From Palsa-89 sp963824345 (GTDB lineage Bacteria; Acidobacteriota; Terriglobia; Bryobacterales; Bryobacteraceae), in the NCBI GenBank assembly GCA_963824345.1, contig CAWGOZ010000012.1, positions 310,001-374,000 on the forward strand: a stretch of 64,000 nt of DNA. The letters run 5' to 3'. Positions within the stretch are counted from its first letter, which is position 1. Each line of letters starts with the position of its first letter. A program made the translations under genes and the position numbers. Of the stretch, positions 36,248 to 44,637 are shown one piece after another. A model generated the notes under the pieces. The model saw only the letters and a list, made by a program, of their open reading frames with translations. It was not told where the DNA came from and searched no databases.

Positions 36248-37327
36248 TTAGAGCAAGTGGTGGTGCCGCTTCTCTAATTCCTTGACGATATCGCCCACTT
36301 CCTGCGCGCGCGAGCGGTCGGCGATCAGCAGCGCGTCGGGCGTGTCGACCACCACCAGGTCCTTCACGCCTAAGAGCGCAATCAGCTTGCCTTCGGCATC
36401 CACGTAATTGCCCGAGCTGGATCGAGCCAGGGCTTCCCCGCGAAAGACGTTGCCATTTTCGTCGCGCGCCAGCAGTTCGTAGACCGCGTTCCAGCTTCCA
36501 ACGTCGTTCCATCCGAAGTCGTCGGTGGCAAAGCCGACCACGTGCGGCGATTTTTCGAGCACGGCGTAGTCGATTGAAATGTTCTCGCAATTGGGGAACG
36601 CTTCCTTCAACTTCGAATGGAAGCGGCGATCAGAGAACGCGGGCAGGCTTGCGAGCAGGGTCGCGGTCTTGGGCAGATACTCGCGGAGCGCTTGCAATAA
36701 GACGGAGGTTTTCCAAAAGAACATGCCGGCGTTCCAGTAGAAGTTTCCGGCCTTCACGTAGCGGCGCGCGGTTTTCAGATCCGGCTTTTCTCGAAAGCGT
36801 CGAACTGGCACAGGCTGGCGCGATCCGGCCTGGACGTTCTTCGGAAACTCAACGTAGCCGTAGCCGGTTTCGGGCCAGCGTGCTTGAATGCCAAGCACGA
36901 CAATCTTTCCGCCGGCGGCCACGCGCAATGCGGGGCGAACGAATCGCAGATAACGCTCGGGTTTCGCAATCACGTGGTCGGAAGGGAATACGCCCATGAC
37001 GGCGTCGGGATCGATGGATTGCAAAATGTGGGCCGCGAGTCCGATGGCGGGGGCGGTGTTGCGCTGCGCGGGCTCGGCCAGGATTTGATTCTTCGGCACT
37101 TCCGGCAACTGCCGCACGATCTCGGCGCGCAGATGATCGTTGGTGAGAATCCAAAGGCGATCGGGCGGGATCACCGGGCTCAGCCGATCCACGGTCTGCT
37201 GGATCAAGGACCGATCGCCCAAGAAGCGCAGCACCTGCTTGGAGTGCGAGCGGCGGCTGCGAGGCCAGAAGCGCGTACCTCGGCCGCCGGCCAGAATGAG
37301 GCCGTAATGGTGGGCTGGGCGCGACAT
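36248..37327 (-). CDS. manC: Mannose-1-phosphate guanylyltransferase
   Basis: 359 residues from the ATG at 37327. Makes GDP-mannose from mannose-1-phosphate and GTP for polysaccharide synthesis. Nucleotide-binding loop LILAGGRGTRFWPRSR at 10-25, FPSDHVI near 115, and the GSW motif in DVGSWNAVYELL. It lacks the fused phosphomannose-isomerase domain found in long ManC enzymes. It is the last gene of the long minus-strand run; its stop lies against the 46-bp repeat. Confidence 0.93.
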   Translation of the reverse strand: MSRPAHHYGLILAGGRGTRFWPRSRRSHSKQVLRFLGDRSLIQQTVDRLSPVIPPDRLWILTNDHLRAEIVRQLPEVPKNQILAEPAQRNTAPAIGLAAHILQSIDPDAVMGVFPSDHVIAKPERYLRFVRPALRVAAGGKIVVLGIQARWPETGYGYVEFPKNVQAGSRQPVPVRRFREKPDLKTARRYVKAGNFYWNAGMFFWKTSVLLQALREYLPKTATLLASLPAFSDRRFHSKLKEAFPNCENISIDYAVLEKSPHVVGFATDDFGWNDVGSWNAVYELLARDENGNVFRGEALARSSSGNYVDAEGKLIALLGVKDLVVVDTPDALLIADRSRAQEVGDIVKELEKRHHHLL

Positions 37328-37342
37328 CAATCGCCGAGTGGC

Positions 37343-38152
37343 TCAGTAGTTGTAGTAGCCATGGATCAGCCGGAAGGTTCGATCCCAGCGGGTCTTGGTG
37401 AAGAAATGCTCGGCGAGATCCAGGAAGTGGCTGGCGAGATTGTTGACGGACGAACTGGCCAGGCTTTCGGTGCTGGCATTGTAGGACCAGTAGATGATGA
37501 GCGGCTTGCCGATGATGTTTCCGCGCGGGACGAAGCCCCAATAGCGGCTGTCAAGAGAATTGTCGCGGTTGTCGCCCATGGCGAAGAAAGAATCGGGAGG
37601 CACCACTACTTCGCCGTTTGTGACGTTGGTAGCAAGCATGTCGCGGCCGCGGTCGAGCAGCGTGAAATTAGCCTCGCTGCTGGGGAAGTTGTCGCGGAAC
37701 GAATCCGGATAAGGATTCTTGTGAACCACGTAAGGCTCGACGAGTTTCTTTCCATTGCGATAGACCTGCTGGTCGATGATCTTGATGTGATCTCCGGCCA
37801 CGCCCACCACGCGCTTGACGAAGGTCTGGGTAATATCCACCGGATAACGAAATACGATGATGTCGCCGTCGCGGGGGTTCTCGTAAGGCAGAATGAATTT
37901 GCTGAAACTGCCGGCGGGCGCGTAGGCCAGTTTGTCCACCAACAAGTGATCGCCGATAAGCAGCGTGTCTTCCATGGATCCGGTGGGAATCACGAAAGCC
38001 TGCACCAGGGTGGTGGTGCCAAACAGCAAAAGCAGAATGGTGATGGTCCATTCTGCGATGGTTCCGCGGGGTGGCTCAGGCCGGGCAACCGCCGCGGGCG
38101 GGCCCGTTTGGGGTACCGTTGCCGCCTTTCCACGATCAATGGTGGGTTTCAT
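37343..38152 (-). CDS. lepB: Signal peptidase I
   Basis: 269 residues. Cleaves signal peptides of exported proteins at the inner membrane. Proline-rich N-terminus, membrane helix at 33-52, catalytic Ser59 in IPTGSMEDTLL and general base Lys113 in TFVKRVVGV, then the family box GDNRDNSLDSRYWG near 200. The product is used by the many exported proteins of this window. It follows a small membrane protein by 21 nt and precedes manC by 15 nt. Confidence 0.94.
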   Translation of the reverse strand: MKPTIDRGKAATVPQTGPPAAVARPEPPRGTIAEWTITILLLLFGTTTLVQAFVIPTGSMEDTLLIGDHLLVDKLAYAPAGSFSKFILPYENPRDGDIIVFRYPVDITQTFVKRVVGVAGDHIKIIDQQVYRNGKKLVEPYVVHKNPYPDSFRDNFPSSEANFTLLDRGRDMLATNVTNGEVVVPPDSFFAMGDNRDNSLDSRYWGFVPRGNIIGKPLIIYWSYNASTESLASSSVNNLASHFLDLAEHFFTKTRWDRTFRLIHGYYNY

Positions 38153-38173
38153 AGCGTCGATACTTTCAGTCTA

Positions 38174-38461
38174 TCAGGCGGCCAGTCTATCAGCGGAGCG
38201 GCGCAAGCGCAGCAACTCGCCAATCGAAATATAGATGTTGAGCAGGCCTAGGCCGCTCCAGGCTCCGCGGAAGTAGGAGCTGGTCCAGAAATCGCGCAGC
38301 CCGGGGATCAGGCGGCCAATGGAGTTGCCGTCCCATTGCTGCGTCCAGGGAAAAATGAGCAGGAAAATACCCACTTCGAAGCAGACGATGACGAATAGGA
38401 TGATGCCCAGTTTGTGCGCCCAGCCATGCTTGACGCGCTCGGCCGCGCCTATTGGACGCAT
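38174..38461 (-). CDS. Small two-helix membrane protein
   Basis: 95 residues, start ATG at 38461 overlapping the 3' end of rnhB by 13 nt. One strong membrane helix at about 17-38 (LGIILFVIVCFEVGIFLLIF) and a second amphipathic one near 65-80. No recognised family. Located between rnhB and lepB in the minus-strand run; the short overlap suggests translational coupling. Confidence 0.65.
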   Translation of the reverse strand: MRPIGAAERVKHGWAHKLGIILFVIVCFEVGIFLLIFPWTQQWDGNSIGRLIPGLRDFWTSSYFRGAWSGLGLLNIYISIGELLRLRRSADRLAA

Positions 38462-39192
38462 GCGGCGTCCTCGGGGACCGCTTCCTCACGGTCGCGGCTC
38501 GGTTCGGAATGGTCGCGGCTCGGTTCGTCAGTGAGCGGTTCCGATTCGAACAGGCCGGCCTGGCGCGGGTAGCCGGTCCAGAGAGCATGCGGCGCGTGTT
38601 CGCGCACCGGCCAAAAGCTGAAGCGATGCAGTGCCGTGGGGCCGTGGGTTTCGAGCGCCTTCCAGTGCTCGTCCGTCGAATAGCCCTTGTGGTTCTTCAG
38701 ACCGTATTGCGGGAAGACGAGGTCCCATGCGCGCATGCAGGCATCGCGTTCCACCTTGGCAATAATAGACGCCGCCGCGATGCATTGCGATAGGGCATCG
38801 CCGTGGATCAGGGCGCGCTGCGCGATGGGGAGGTCCACTGTGACGGCATCGACGAGCAGATAATCGGGGGCGGGAGCGAGCCGCTGGATGGCGCGGCGCA
38901 TGGCCTGGCGCGAAGCCTGGAGGATGTTGATGCGGTCGATTTCAAAGGCGTCCACGGCGGCTACGGACCAGGCGACGGCGCGCTCGCGAATCCGCGCGGC
39001 CAGCGTCTCGCGGCGCTCGGAATCCAGCAGCTTGCTGTCCCTGAGGCCGCGTATGGGACGATCGGGCGACAAAATAACGGCGGCGGCGAAAACCGGGCCG
39101 AACAAAGCGCCGCGGCCGACTTCATCGACCCCGGCGATGCATTGGAAACCCTGCGCGCGGGCGTCGCGCTCGTATTTTCCCTGGCACTTCAT
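38449..39192 (-). CDS. rnhB: Ribonuclease HII
   Basis: 247 residues from the ATG at 39192. Removes RNA primers and single ribonucleotides from DNA. Conserved acidic residues lie in IAGVDEVGRGALFGP (Asp, Glu), RGLRDSKLL and DYLLVDAVTV; QCIAAASIIAKVERD follows. The family core ends near GLFESE; the last ~27 residues (EPLTDEPSRDHSEPSRDREE...) come from two copies of a dispersed repeat, so this tail is a lineage-specific addition. It starts 28 nt after rplS. Confidence 0.93.
   Translation of the reverse strand: MKCQGKYERDARAQGFQCIAGVDEVGRGALFGPVFAAAVILSPDRPIRGLRDSKLLDSERRETLAARIRERAVAWSVAAVDAFEIDRINILQASRQAMRRAIQRLAPAPDYLLVDAVTVDLPIAQRALIHGDALSQCIAAASIIAKVERDACMRAWDLVFPQYGLKNHKGYSTDEHWKALETHGPTALHRFSFWPVREHAPHALWTGYPRQAGLFESEPLTDEPSRDHSEPSRDREEAVPEDAACVQ
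38478..38526 (-). repeat. SRDREGA-type repeat, two copies, in the rnhB C-terminus
   Basis: Two tandem units (each with GGTCGCGGCTCGGTTCG on the + strand) lie inside rnhB. In frame they read EPSRDHSEPSRDREEAV on the minus strand. Confidence 0.75.
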
Positions 39193-39220
39193 TACTCGGG
39201 AGTGCGCGCCGGAGCGCCGA

Positions 39221-39565
39221 TTACACGCGTTCTCGGAGGCGCGCCGCTTTGCCTTTGAGCTCACGCAGATAGTAGAGCTTTGCGCGGCGGACGCGGCCCG
39301 TGCGCACCACGTCGATGTGATCGATCACGGGGGCGTGGATCGGGAAAATGCGTTCGACGCCTTGGCCGAAGCTGACCTTCCGCACCGTGACGGTTTCACC
39401 GAGCCCCTCGTTCTTGCGGGCGATAACGGTTCCTTCAAACGCCTGGAGACGCTCTTTGTCGCCTTCCTTGATCTTGACGTGGACTCGGATGGTGTCGCCA
39501 GGGCGGAATTCCGGCACCTGGCGGTGGTGTTTGGCGACGATTTTGGTCAGTAGGGGGTTCGGCAT
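39221..39565 (-). CDS. rplS: 50S ribosomal protein L19
   Basis: 114 residues. Conserved L19 blocks FRPGDTIRVHVKIKEG, RLQAFEGTVIARKNEGLGETVTVRKVS and GVERIFPIHAPVID. Sits at the 30S-50S interface. It follows trmD by 39 nt and precedes rnhB, as in the common rpsP-rimM-trmD-rplS order. Confidence 0.97.
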   Translation of the reverse strand: MPNPLLTKIVAKHHRQVPEFRPGDTIRVHVKIKEGDKERLQAFEGTVIARKNEGLGETVTVRKVSFGQGVERIFPIHAPVIDHIDVVRTGRVRRAKLYYLRELKGKAARLRERV

Positions 39566-39604
39566 GTGACAAATCCTTGAATTCTCATTGTAGTAGATCC
39601 GGCC

Positions 39605-40285
39605 TCATGGTTGTAAATCCGGACGGTTCTTGGCAGTCTTGTTACGGGCGGCCTGGCGGCGCCAGTTGCGGATCTCTTCGTGATTGCCGCTCAATAGTAC
39701 TTCTGGAACTTTCCAGCCGCGAAAATCGGCGGGGCGGGTGTACTGCGGGCAGTCCAGGAGTTCGGGAGCGGTGAAGGATTCCTGGAGCGCCGAATCCTGG
39801 TTGCCGAGGACGCCGGGGAGGAGCCGGGCCACGCAATCGATCACCAGGGCCGCGGCCAGTTCGCCGCCGCTGAGAACGAAGTCGCCGATGGAAAGCTCTT
39901 CGTCGGCCAGGTGCTCGGCCACGCGTTCGTCCACGCCCTCGTAGCGCCCGCAAATGAGGAAGATCTCCTGGTATTGACTCAAGCGGCGTGCCGCTGCCTG
40001 ATCGAAGCGGCGGCCCTGGGCGGAAAGCAGGATGACACGCTGATCCGGCTGGCGCTCCGGCCAGATGCTTTCGACGGCGTCGAAGATAGGCGCGGGCTTC
40101 AGCAGCATGCCTTCGCCGCCGCCGAAGGGCCGATCGTCCACGGTGCGATGGCGATCGTGGGTAAAAGCGCGGAGGTCGTGGATATGGATCTGGATCAAGC
40201 CGGCCTCCGCGGCTTTGGCGACGACGCCGTATTGGAGTGGGCCCTGGAAGAAGTCGGGGAAGATGGTGAGGATGCGAAAGATCAT
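39605..40285 (-). CDS. trmD: tRNA (guanine37-N1)-methyltransferase
   Basis: 226 residues. Methylates G37 next to the anticodon to prevent frameshifting. SPOUT-fold knot signatures: LSAQGRRFDQAAARRL, LICGRYEGVDERV and SIGDFVLSGGELAA. Start ATG directly abuts the rimM stop (TAA ATG), an indication of coupled translation. Confidence 0.96.
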   Translation of the reverse strand: MIFRILTIFPDFFQGPLQYGVVAKAAEAGLIQIHIHDLRAFTHDRHRTVDDRPFGGGEGMLLKPAPIFDAVESIWPERQPDQRVILLSAQGRRFDQAAARRLSQYQEIFLICGRYEGVDERVAEHLADEELSIGDFVLSGGELAAALVIDCVARLLPGVLGNQDSALQESFTAPELLDCPQYTRPADFRGWKVPEVLLSGNHEEIRNWRRQAARNKTAKNRPDLQP

Positions 40286-40765
40286 TTAATTCAAGTCGAG
40301 CAAGCCCTCGGGCGGGTTGACCGTGATCTGTTTATGCTCGAGATCGATTTTCGTACAAATGGATTTGGCGAACGGGATGAGCAAATTTTCGCCCACTCGC
40401 AGCAGCGGCGTGCCGCCGGTTTCCTCGAAATCTTCCACAATTCCGAGTGAGCGCCCGGCGCCGTCGACGACTTCGCAGCCGATCAAATCCGATTGATAAA
40501 ACTCCTGCTCGGCAAGCGACGCCCGCTGCTCGAAGGGAATGGCAACGTCGGCGCCGGCCAGTTTCTCGGCGTCAGAAATCGTGTCGACGCCTTTGAACTT
40601 GAAAATGAGACGATCGCCGTGCATCCAAGCGTGTTCCACTTCCATGGGCGCTGCGTTTACGAACACACTTGTGACGCGATCGGGCTGGTCCGAGAGCGGG
40701 ATGGCGGCCAGTTCTCCCTTGTTTCCGCGTGCGCGAAGCAGGCGTGCGATGGTGACGAGCTTCAG
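40286..40765 (-). CDS. rimM: Ribosome maturation factor RimM, non-standard start codon
   Basis: About 159 residues if translation starts at the CTG at 40765 (LKLVTIARLLRARGNKGEL), the place where RimM proteins normally begin. Binds S19 and helps mature the 30S head. No ATG, GTG or TTG occurs in frame between the khpA gene frame and this point; the first GTG is ~25 codons downstream, which would cut off conserved sequence. The CTG lies 2 nt after the khpA stop, so reinitiation is plausible. N-terminal RimM domain and a C-terminal PRC-barrel (DLIGCEVVDGAGRSLGIVED) are present. Confidence 0.88.
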   Translation of the reverse strand: MKLVTIARLLRARGNKGELAAIPLSDQPDRVTSVFVNAAPMEVEHAWMHGDRLIFKFKGVDTISDAEKLAGADVAIPFEQRASLAEQEFYQSDLIGCEVVDGAGRSLGIVEDFEETGGTPLLRVGENLLIPFAKSICTKIDLEHKQITVNPPEGLLDLN

Positions 40766-40767
40766 AT

Positions 40768-40998
40768 CTATTCCAGAATTTCCAGCGTGAACCGGCGGTT
40801 CAGCTTCATTCCGGCAGCGCCCAACAGCGTCCGAATGGAGCGGGCTGTTCGACCCTGCTTGCCGATGACCTTTCCCAAGTCGCTGGGCGCGACCTTTAAC
40901 TCCAGCACGGTGACCTGCTCGCCCTGCACCTCGCTGACGGTGACCTGGTCGGGCAAATCCACTAGAGCTTTCGCGATGTCTTCGATGAGTTGTTTCAT
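40768..40998 (-). CDS. khpA: KH-domain RNA-binding protein KhpA
   Basis: 76 residues with a single KH domain: LELKVAPSDLGKVIGKQGRTARSIRTLL, including the GKxIGKxG signature. Binds RNA; in other bacteria acts with KhpB in cell size control. It precedes rimM by 2 nt and follows dinB; rpsP and ffh, which often precede it, are absent here. Confidence 0.93.
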   Translation of the reverse strand: MKQLIEDIAKALVDLPDQVTVSEVQGEQVTVLELKVAPSDLGKVIGKQGRTARSIRTLLGAAGMKLNRRFTLEILE

Positions 40999-41027
40999 TT
41001 CCAGGTTTGCCTGATGCTAGTTTAGCG

Positions 41028-42272
41028 CTATGGTGCCTTGTCCTCGCCAGGAGTCTTGCCAGGCAGTCCCGCGGGATTCTCATGCACGCGCTCGCGGAAG
41101 CGGCCCTTCATACCCATTGCGAGCGAAACACTGTCCTCGCCGAACTTGTCGCGCAGACGATCCACGGCGGACATGGCCTTGCGCCAGCGATTGGTGTTCG
41201 GTTCTTCGAGCATGTTGAGCTGGCCTTCGACGGGTTTCAGGCCGGACGCGTGGACGCCCAGCAGCCGGATGGTTGCGTTGGGTTTTCGATTGGCGCGGAG
41301 GAGGGCGCGCACCTGCTGAAAGATTTCCGTGTCGAGCTGCGTGCCGTGATCGAAGGAATGCGCGCGGGTGATGGTGGAGAAATCGGAATAGCGCAGCTTT
41401 AATTGGATAGTGCGGGCGTGCAGGTCGTGTTCGCGCAGGCGGCGGGCGACCATTTCCGAAAGCCGCGCGAGCGTGGATTCCAGCGCATCCGCGTCGGCGG
41501 TGTCTTCGTTGAAGGTGAACTCGTGGCTGATGGATTTGGGCGTGTTGTCGTCGCCGACTTCGCCATCGAACCAGCCGCCGGCGTCCATACCGCGCGATTT
41601 TCCGGCCAGCGCCAAGCCCCACTGGCCGAGACGCTGGCGCAGGAAATCTTCATCGAGCGCCGCGAGGTCGCCGACTTTGCGGACGCCCCAGGCTTGCAGA
41701 TTCTTCTCGGTGACCTTGCCGACGCCGGGGATTTTTCGGACATCCAGCGGCGCCAGGAAGCGTGCCTCTTCGCCCGGCAGCACCCAGAGCACGCCGTTCG
41801 GTTTGGCCTGATCGGATGCGACTTTTGCGACCATGCGGGAGGTCGAGATGCCGATCGAACAATTGAGCGCGGTGTCGCGCTTGACGGCGTCGTGCAGCCG
41901 GTGCGCGGCCGAAAGAGGCGGACCGTGGAGGCGCTCGGTGCCGGTGAGATCCATGTAGGCTTCGTCGACCGATGCCATGTCCACTTGCGGCGAGAAGCTC
42001 TTGAGCACCTGATAAACCTTGCGCGAGTATTCGCGATAGCGCGTGGGGTGGCCGTCGACGAAAATGGCCTGCGGGCAGAGGCGCGCAGCGGTCCGGAGCG
42101 GCATCGCGGAGTGAACGCCGAATTTGCGGGCGGCATAGGAGGCGGCGGAGACGACACCGCGCTGGTTGGCTTGTCCACCGACGACGACGGGCTTGCCGAT
42201 GAGCGAGGGATCGAAGAGCTCTTCGACGGAGACGAAGAAGGCATCCATGTCGACATGGAAGTAGGTCTTCAT
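41028..42272 (-). CDS. dinB: DNA polymerase IV (Y family)
   Basis: 414 residues from the ATG at 42272 (MKTYFHVDMDAFFVSVEEL). Translesion polymerase. Catalytic acids in HVDMDAF and SVDEAYMD, the steric-gate region, and the little-finger domain after ISHEFTF. The helix-hairpin-helix is KIPGVGKVTEKNLQAWG. It ends 29 nt before khpA. The terminal residues (NPAGLPGKTPGEDKAP) do not resemble the usual beta-clamp motif, which may be present earlier as QLNMLEEP. Confidence 0.93.
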   Translation of the reverse strand: MKTYFHVDMDAFFVSVEELFDPSLIGKPVVVGGQANQRGVVSAASYAARKFGVHSAMPLRTAARLCPQAIFVDGHPTRYREYSRKVYQVLKSFSPQVDMASVDEAYMDLTGTERLHGPPLSAAHRLHDAVKRDTALNCSIGISTSRMVAKVASDQAKPNGVLWVLPGEEARFLAPLDVRKIPGVGKVTEKNLQAWGVRKVGDLAALDEDFLRQRLGQWGLALAGKSRGMDAGGWFDGEVGDDNTPKSISHEFTFNEDTADADALESTLARLSEMVARRLREHDLHARTIQLKLRYSDFSTITRAHSFDHGTQLDTEIFQQVRALLRANRKPNATIRLLGVHASGLKPVEGQLNMLEEPNTNRWRKAMSAVDRLRDKFGEDSVSLAMGMKGRFRERVHENPAGLPGKTPGEDKAP

Positions 42273-42273
42273 T

Positions 42274-42666
42274 TCACGGCTCCGGTCCTCCGAAGCGACC
42301 AACTAGGGTGCAGCGGAGAGAAGGGAGGCCGACAATGAGTAAACCAAGCAGCGCCTCTAGTGGCGATTCTTGACCGAATCGCCACGGTTTGCCACTTCGG
42401 ATCTCAAGGTACACAACGAAGGAAAGAAACACAATAGCGGTGACTCCACGGGCCGCCCACCAGAACCGCTTCACGTCGTAAAGAGCGAGTAGTAGTAGCA
42501 CCACGATCGCGTCTAGCGCGAAAACAAGGACATTCGACCAGGGCCACCATTCGTGTACCACGAACGGCATCGCGAAGACGAAGAGCAGGAGGAAGGGGCT
42601 CAGCACCCAGAAAATGAAGCGGCTGCCGCTGAACAGAACCTTGCCGAATTTTGGTATCCCCGCCAT
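42274..42666 (-). CDS. Small multi-helix membrane protein
   Basis: 130 residues, three to four hydrophobic helices (19-36, 47-63, 72-89, 108-118). The sequence FWWAARGVTAIVFLSFVVYLE and GKPWRFGQESPLEALLGL I recall from other acidobacterial hypotheticals, without function. The stop is 1 nt before the dinB ATG. No catalytic motif seen. Function unknown. Confidence 0.65.
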   Translation of the reverse strand: MAGIPKFGKVLFSGSRFIFWVLSPFLLLFVFAMPFVVHEWWPWSNVLVFALDAIVVLLLLALYDVKRFWWAARGVTAIVFLSFVVYLEIRSGKPWRFGQESPLEALLGLLIVGLPSLRCTLVGRFGGPEP

Positions 42667-42671
42667 GCGTC

Positions 42672-43535
42672 TTACAACTCTAGCGGGTCCAGCCGGGCGG
42701 TGATCACGCGCGGGATGCCCGCCAGATCGGGGATAACAGTGATCTCGCTCCAGGGCGACCGCTCCCTTTGGTCACGGCTCAGTGGTGATTCCAGCATGGC
42801 GCGCACCGGGTCTAACGAATTGTAGCCGAGTTCGAGCAGCAGCCAGCCGCCGGGGCGCAGGACGCGCGCTGCGTCGGCGATCAGCCTCTCGTAAATCTCA
42901 AGGCCGGTGGGGCCGGCGAAGAGGGCCACGTGCGGTTCATAATCGCGGACCTCGCGCTGCAGGCCGGGCTCGTCCGTTCTCGGAACGTAGGGCGGGTTGG
43001 AAACCAGGACATCGATCCTGTGGTCGCGGAAGGCGTCCACGAGATTGCCGAGCAAATAACGTACGCTGGCCGAGAGCTGTTGAGCGCGGGCCACGCTCAA
43101 CGCGGCGGCGGAAATGTCGGTGGCGAAGATGCGCGCGCGAGTTTCCAGCGCCAAAGTGATCGCAATCGCCCCCGAGCCTGTGCCGACGTCCACAACAACA
43201 TCGTTCGGTTTTATGCGGGCGATGGCAGCTTCCACCAAATGCTCGGTTTCCGGGCGCGGGATCAGGACGTCGGGCGTGACGCGAAAATCGCGGCCGTAGA
43301 ATTCCTGGCGTCCGGTGATGTATTGGGTCGGCTTTCCCTTCATCCGTTCGTGCAGGTAGCGGCCATAGTGTATCCAGGCGATCTCGGTCAGCTCGTCATC
43401 GGAATGCGCATAAAGATAGGCTCGATCATGCTGGAGCGCATGCATCAGAAGCACTTCGGCCGTGAGGCGCGGCGCGCTGACGGCGTCATCCTCCAGGAGC
43501 TTGGTGCCCTGCAGGAGCGCACTTTGGACGGTCAT
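42672..43535 (-). CDS. prmC: Peptide chain release factor N5-glutamine methyltransferase
   Basis: 287 residues. Methylates the Gln of the GGQ motif in release factors. SAM-binding VVDVGTGSGAIAITLA and the substrate motif VSNPPYVP are conserved. A repeat-derived stretch (SPLSRDQRERSPW) sits at about residues 252-265 between GYNSLDPVRAM and SEITVIPDLAGIPR, where homologues have a short turn. It follows prfA, the gene of its substrate, by 7 nt. Confidence 0.94.
   Translation of the reverse strand: MTVQSALLQGTKLLEDDAVSAPRLTAEVLLMHALQHDRAYLYAHSDDELTEIAWIHYGRYLHERMKGKPTQYITGRQEFYGRDFRVTPDVLIPRPETEHLVEAAIARIKPNDVVVDVGTGSGAIAITLALETRARIFATDISAAALSVARAQQLSASVRYLLGNLVDAFRDHRIDVLVSNPPYVPRTDEPGLQREVRDYEPHVALFAGPTGLEIYERLIADAARVLRPGGWLLLELGYNSLDPVRAMLESPLSRDQRERSPWSEITVIPDLAGIPRVITARLDPLEL
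42761..42784 (-). repeat. SRDREGA-type repeat inside prmC, degenerate
   Basis: GCTCCCTTTGGTCACGGCTC on the + strand followed by AGTG aligns with the repeat core GCTCCCTCACGGTCGCGGCT with two to four differences and one missing base. In frame it encodes LSRDQRERS. Confidence 0.55.
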
Positions 43536-43542
43536 CGAAGCG

Positions 43543-44622
43543 CTAGGCGGCTTCGCCCTGCTCTTTCAACTTCTCGGTCTGATAGTAGTTGGTGAGTGCC
43601 GAGATGAGCGGATCCAAGCGGCCTTCCATCACTAAGTCCAATTGGTGGAGAGTAAGGCCGATGCGATGGTCGGTGACGCGGTTCTGCGGGAAATTGTAAG
43701 TGCGAATTTTTTCACTTCGATCGCCCGAGCCCACCATGCTGCGCCGCTCGGCTCCGATAGCCTCGCGCTGCTTTTCGAGCTCAATCTCATAGAGGCGAGA
43801 CCGGAGCACGCGTTCCGCCTTGGCGCGATTCTTGATCTGCGATTTTTCATCCTGGCAGGAGACGATCAACCCCGTGGGCAAGTGCGTGAGCCGCACGGCC
43901 GAATAAGTGGTGTTCACCGATTGGCCGCCGGGTCCGGAGGAACAGAACGTATCGATGCGGACGTCCTTGGCTTCGAGCTTGATTTCGACGTCGTCGGCTT
44001 CGGGCAGCACCGCGACCGTGATGGCTGACGTATGTACTCGGCCCTGCTGCTCGGTAGCCGGCACGCGCTGTACGCGATGCACGCCGCTTTCGTACTTCAG
44101 ATGGCTGTAGACTTTGTTGCCGCTGATGAGCGCGATTACTTCTTTGAGACCGCCGACGGAGGACTCGCTGGCCGACGTCACTTCCACGCGCCAGCGCTGC
44201 GATTCGGCGTAGCGCGAATACATGCGGAAGACTTCGGCTGCGAACAGCGTAGCTTCGTCGCCGCCAGTGCCGGCGCGAATTTCGAGCACGATGTTCTTCT
44301 CGTCGAGAGGGTCCTTGGGGAGCAGCAGCACCTTCAGCTCTTCTTCAATGCGAACCAACTCCGGCTCCAGCCGGGCGATTTCGTCCGAGGCCATTTGGCG
44401 CAGCTCCGCGTCGGGATCGTCAACCATGGAACGAGCTTCGTCGTAGTTGTTCTTGGCTAGTTTGTAGTCGCGATACTTGGCCACGACGTCTTCGAGCTCG
44501 GAGCGGGTCTTGGCGATTTTACGATAGGCTTCGCCGTCGGCAATGACGGCCGGGTCAGCCATCTGGCGGGTGACGGCGTCGAACCGTGCTTCGATATCGT
44601 TGAGCCTCTGCGAAAATTGCAT
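43543..44622 (-). CDS. prfA: Peptide chain release factor 1
   Basis: 359 residues. Terminates translation at UAA and UAG. Conserved GGQ in FCSSGPGGQSVNTTYSAVR near 235 and the anticodon-like PxT region around HRVQRVPATEQQGRVHTSA. Located between DUF1385 (15 nt) and prmC (7 nt), as in many bacteria. Confidence 0.97.
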   Translation of the reverse strand: MQFSQRLNDIEARFDAVTRQMADPAVIADGEAYRKIAKTRSELEDVVAKYRDYKLAKNNYDEARSMVDDPDAELRQMASDEIARLEPELVRIEEELKVLLLPKDPLDEKNIVLEIRAGTGGDEATLFAAEVFRMYSRYAESQRWRVEVTSASESSVGGLKEVIALISGNKVYSHLKYESGVHRVQRVPATEQQGRVHTSAITVAVLPEADDVEIKLEAKDVRIDTFCSSGPGGQSVNTTYSAVRLTHLPTGLIVSCQDEKSQIKNRAKAERVLRSRLYEIELEKQREAIGAERRSMVGSGDRSEKIRTYNFPQNRVTDHRIGLTLHQLDLVMEGRLDPLISALTNYYQTEKLKEQGEAA

Positions 44623-44637
44623 GGCGGTTTCAGAGGG

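Noticed and set aside
36884..38251. 455-codon plus-strand frame
   Set aside because: Antisense to manC and lepB, whose catalytic residues are conserved; composition is that of a shadow frame.
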